From the NCBI GenBank assembly GCA_910589415.1, contig OU342636.1:41679735-41743734 (forward strand): a stretch of 64,000 nucleotides of DNA. The letters run 5' to 3'. This DNA comes from Malachius bipustulatus. Its lineage: Eukaryota; Arthropoda; Insecta; Coleoptera; Melyridae. The notes beneath the pieces are model-generated. The model made no database searches. It saw only the letters and a program-made list of their open reading frames with translations, and had not been told where the DNA came from. Positions 60,817 through 64,000 of this stretch are shown piece by piece (the first letter of the stretch is position 1; every line of letters begins with the position of its first letter). A program made the translations under genes and the position numbers.

Positions 60817-61720
60817 GCCCATTCCACTTTTTCCACTCGAGTCGCTCTCAGCGTTGCCGTACGCAACTCGTTACTTATTTGCTGCAGTAAGTCAGGTCTT
60901 TGGTCAGGGTAGGTTTTTTTTTCCTTAAAATGTCCCTAAAATGAAAAAAACTTACACTGACACTGACCAAAGACCTGACTTACCGAGCGTTATCGTCTCA
61001 ATAAGAATTAATTGGAACGAGAATGCCGGCCGGGCCTAGTCCTAGTAGTAATATTTTCATTTACAATACGTAGGTATACGTAAACAGACGAGTTGCATTT
61101 TCCTTGACCAGAGCAGTTATGATAGAGATAGAGATAGAATGATCTAAGCGGGCGGGGAGCGAAGCGAACCAGTGGGAAGGACGCTTGGCCGAGATTGTCT
61201 GTAGAACGTAGTAGAACGAATAGCATGTGGCAACGCTAAGAGGAGTCAGCCGGTCGCAAGCAGACAACATGTAGTGGGGGTAATAGAGGGGAATAATTAT
61301 GGAAAGCTAAAAAGCAGTTATACCTAGTTGGGTGTATTAACAGAGGATAGATAATCTGCATGTTGTCAAGTTGATACGGAAAGTAGTGAAGGGACAACAA
61401 TTTGCATCTCGTGTCACCGTCACAACAGATTAGTTAAAAATTGACCTGTTTGATAACTTCGCTTATCTATCGCCTTCTCTTTTTTCCTTTACATGTGCTC
61501 TAATCTTTCAACCCTGTCCACTCAATGAATTGTCCAGCATTTTATGAATATGTACCTAAGCTAGTAACTCATAGCGGTAAGGTTGCGCCATCGCGACGAT
61601 AATTTCCCTCTTCCAGCCCCCCTCCACTTTCTCTGCTCGCTTTGCGTCGACATCCTCTCAGCGTTGCCGTTGCCACATGCAAGTCCTTCTCCTATGTTCT
61701 GCAGGCAATTTCCGTTACAG
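60817..61720. repeat. Dispersed GC-richer repeat copies and a TCAGGTCTTTGGTCAG hairpin
   Basis: CTCTCAGCGTTGCCGT occurs at about 60846 and 61659; GCATGTGGCAACGCTAAGAG at about 61222 is the reverse of the latter unit, so 61130-61240 and 61605-61720 form an imperfect inverted pair. 60887-60983 is a hairpin (GTAAGTCAGGTCTTTGGTCA / TGACCAAAGACCTGACTTAC) of the same kind as that at 53878-53963. Minus-strand frames at 61008-61270 follow this repeat. Confidence 0.55.
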
Positions 61721-63560
61721 AATAGGACTGGTCTTGGAATTTATTAGACTGGTGGCTGTTAGTAAAGTAAGTCTGCCTGTATAATAATAATGTAATGAGT
61801 TATGTATTCAAATAAAGATAACTTTTATATCCAGGCCCGACCCGTAATCTTTTTGCAATTATTATTATTGTAACAATATAAACAAAGGGTAAATAAATAA
61901 ATATTGTATGGCTGTGTTAAAGCCTAAGTGTCAAAAGTTTACAAGTAGCCTCAAGGGCCTCTGACGTAACCTCTTACAAAAAAAATTTCGAGTCCTCGAT
62001 AAAAGTGCATAGAAAAAAATCACATTTGTAAACTTGCAGAGATGTCGCTCTACTTAAACCACACTGAGAACCGTGTAACTGGCCGACTTAAGATGGTGGG
62101 AGCTTCCATGCATTCGACAACATCCTCCAGATACTCCGGATGCAGCACACTGATGAGCCCCAATAAGGCAAACAAGTGTCTGCTTGTTCTGGTACGCTGG
62201 TGGCTCTGCTGTTATTTGTATGGAGGCTCCCGTGGTTGGAGTTTCGGGCACTGCCAATATGACAAATGTTAGGGTGATGGAGGAATACTTTGACCCCATT
62301 TAACAGGCTAGTAATTGCACTTTATGTACTTTATACTCAAGCTGCATTCACTGTTTTATTTAGGACCAATAAATTCGAAACATGAGATCGGAGACCCATA
62401 TTAATACGTTATTGTATTTGTCTTTCTCAGTAGTTTTAGAAAATTGGAAAAATTGTAGGCCATTGCATTAAAAAATGAATAGCTTAGCGTCATAACCGCA
62501 TATATGTTACGGTTAAAGTGTTTACTTAGCTAGTTTATAGACTAGCTTATAGACTAGTACACAAGCTATTTAAACGTCTGGTTATTTTGATGGAAACTCA
62601 TCTTTCAACAAAAATGACTAGGACTACTGGTTTGTTTCTGTACTATCTAGCTAGTTTACAAACTATACAAGATTTACTGACAAAGTACAAACCAGAAGAC
62701 AATAATTACACAAATTAACCAGTGTTTTTGGCTAGTTTACAAACTATCCACACTATTTGGATAAAGTGTAAAGTAAACTAAATATTCCTAGTAAAAATAA
62801 ACAACTTTAGTTGGTTAGTACTTATGTATTATACCTATAGGAGCATTTATCGGCTTAACAAAGCATTAATATTACTACTAAAAAATAAGTACTTACCTAC
62901 GTAACATAAAAATAACATTTTCAATACACGCTACGAAAATTAAACCACAAAACGTAACAGAAACTCAAAACATTGAAACCACATTATACTTATTATTTAT
63001 TGGAGCAAGTTGCACTGTTGTGGCACTTGCTGTTACACGTATATCCAGAAGCAGGACTTTTAGACCTTTTTATTTATGTAATTCTTCTTGCATTGACAGC
63101 GCACATAACCTTGACTTTATGTGAAACATTATTAGAAAAATAACTATAAAACAGAAGATCTGTCTGTATAATAAGAGCGATTGAAACCCGTAGTTTACTC
63201 GTTACAATGTGAATGCTTGATCAAATTCTTTCCTGTGCCCTGTGCCGAACCCATGCTGGCATGTGCCTTGACCATTGCTTGCAGTATAGTGAGAATCGGC
63301 CTTAATTATTGTAGTTTCAATATTAATCAAGGTGTAGTGGGTCTTTTTCCCTTCGATCCCAGAAACAACCCCGCCGAATGACCCGATTAGTTTCCAGAAA
63401 CCGTAACCCGAAATTCGCAACGGTTTTTGAGGATTTAACAACATTTCATTTTTAGGTTATTACCCATTTTTGGGTCACTTGACATTTGTGAAGAACAAAA
63501 AAATAATTTTTGGGAAGAGCGACCTCAAAAACATATACCCCCCTCCCCTTTTTTTTGGGT
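61721..63560. other. Probable intron of the zinc-finger gene or spacer
   Basis: No exon recognised. CTAGTTTACAAACTAT recurs at about 62651 and 62734, with a related CTAGTTTATAGACTAG at about 62531, a small cluster of self-complementary words. About 62050-62290 is GC-richer and open on both strands but lacks a recognisable domain. Confidence 0.3.
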
Positions 63561-63892
63561 CTTACAGTCTTTTTCTCTTGGTTTTCCTCTTTTGTCAATT
63601 GCTTTTCCTAGTACCTATGTCAAATGATTTTCTTATTTTTCCAGAATTTAGTCATTGATTTATCAATCAATTTCCTTTTTTGTCAAATCAGTTTCACTTT
63701 ATGTCAATAATTGTTTTTCTTATTTACGTGCAGTAACAGTCTTATAAACATTGGAAAAGTATTTGATATAAAGGGAATCTAATTTGCCAAAAAGGAATTT
63801 CAATTGAAAAATCCCACTGACGTTTGATAAATGGGACAACAATTTGGAAAAGCAGTTGACAAAAGACGAAAACCAAAAGAGAAAGACTGTAA
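63561..63892. mobile_element. MITE with TTACAGTCTTTCTCTT-type ends
   Basis: The left end CTTACAGTCTTTTTCTCTTG and GTCAATTGCTTTTCC pair with GGAAAAGCAGTTGAC and AAAAGAGAAAGACTGTAA at the right end. About 330 bp; words such as TTGTCAAAT/ATTTGACA-like recur inside. No protein is encoded. Confidence 0.75.
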
Positions 63893-64000
63893 TCATTCCC
63901 TACCCGGACTATATTATGTCTCTTAAAAAAATCGTCAAATATGATGAAGAATTTTGTAATTTTGTAATTTTTTGTGATTCTTATTTACAAGTTTGTTTTA

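Noticed and set aside
62042..62299. ORFs on both strands
   Set aside because: Open on both strands through a GC-richer patch, no domain recognised, and no matching splice sites to the zinc-finger exon.

Overview
This is a window of AT-rich, intron-bearing animal DNA, most likely from an insect. The conserved proteins (Spt6, Arp6, RACK1, PP2A catalytic subunit, homogentisate dioxygenase, Caf1-55) are typical metazoan housekeeping proteins and read closest to insect versions as I recall them. All splice junctions I could place are GT-AG. The order of insect cannot be fixed from the sequence alone.

Layout. 1-735 is an intron of Spt6 with a LINE scrap. 736-5407 (+) is the 3' part of Spt6 (last S1 segment, tandem SH2, Thr-Pro-rich tail). 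9259-13908 (+) is Arp6, with an unusual N-terminal extension, a possible alternative last exon at 16503-16938, and a 1.3 kb tandem array between the two ends. 19022-24295 (-) is RACK1, with a dead Tigger/pogo-type transposase in one intron. 25971-37023 (+) is the complete 309-residue PP2A catalytic subunit, whose introns are packed with inverted-repeat elements. 43354-46638 (+) is homogentisate 1,2-dioxygenase. 47748-53170 (-) is Caf1-55/RbAp48. 55077-56545 is an almost perfect 1.47 kb palindrome. 58966-59211 (-) is a small uncharacterised gene, divergent from the first exon of a C2H2 zinc-finger gene at 60278 (+) that runs on without a recognisable second exon.

The genes do not form a pathway. 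Spt6, Arp6 and Caf1-55 all work on chromatin or transcription; PP2A and RACK1 are signalling or ribosome factors; homogentisate dioxygenase is tyrosine catabolism. Arp6/RACK1 and HGD/Caf1-55 are convergent pairs; RACK1/PP2A and the 81-aa gene/zinc-finger gene are divergent pairs.

The most interesting structure is non-coding. (1) A 'splice or stop' arrangement at the end of Arp6: the stop codon lies inside a usable 5' splice site, each outcome has its own poly(A) signal, and the intron between them holds about 34 units in which a pyrimidine run and CAG directly abut GTTAG. (2) A family of foldback elements with CAGGGTG-like ends in introns of Arp6, PP2A and Caf1-55, two of them about 20 nt from a splice site and one inserted inside another. 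(3) Two small MITE groups sharing one core but carrying different terminal repeats. (4) A 34-base sequence shared by the upstream regions of RACK1 and Caf1-55 at nearly the same distance from the ATG. All exon boundaries were read by eye; no alignment or database search was run.
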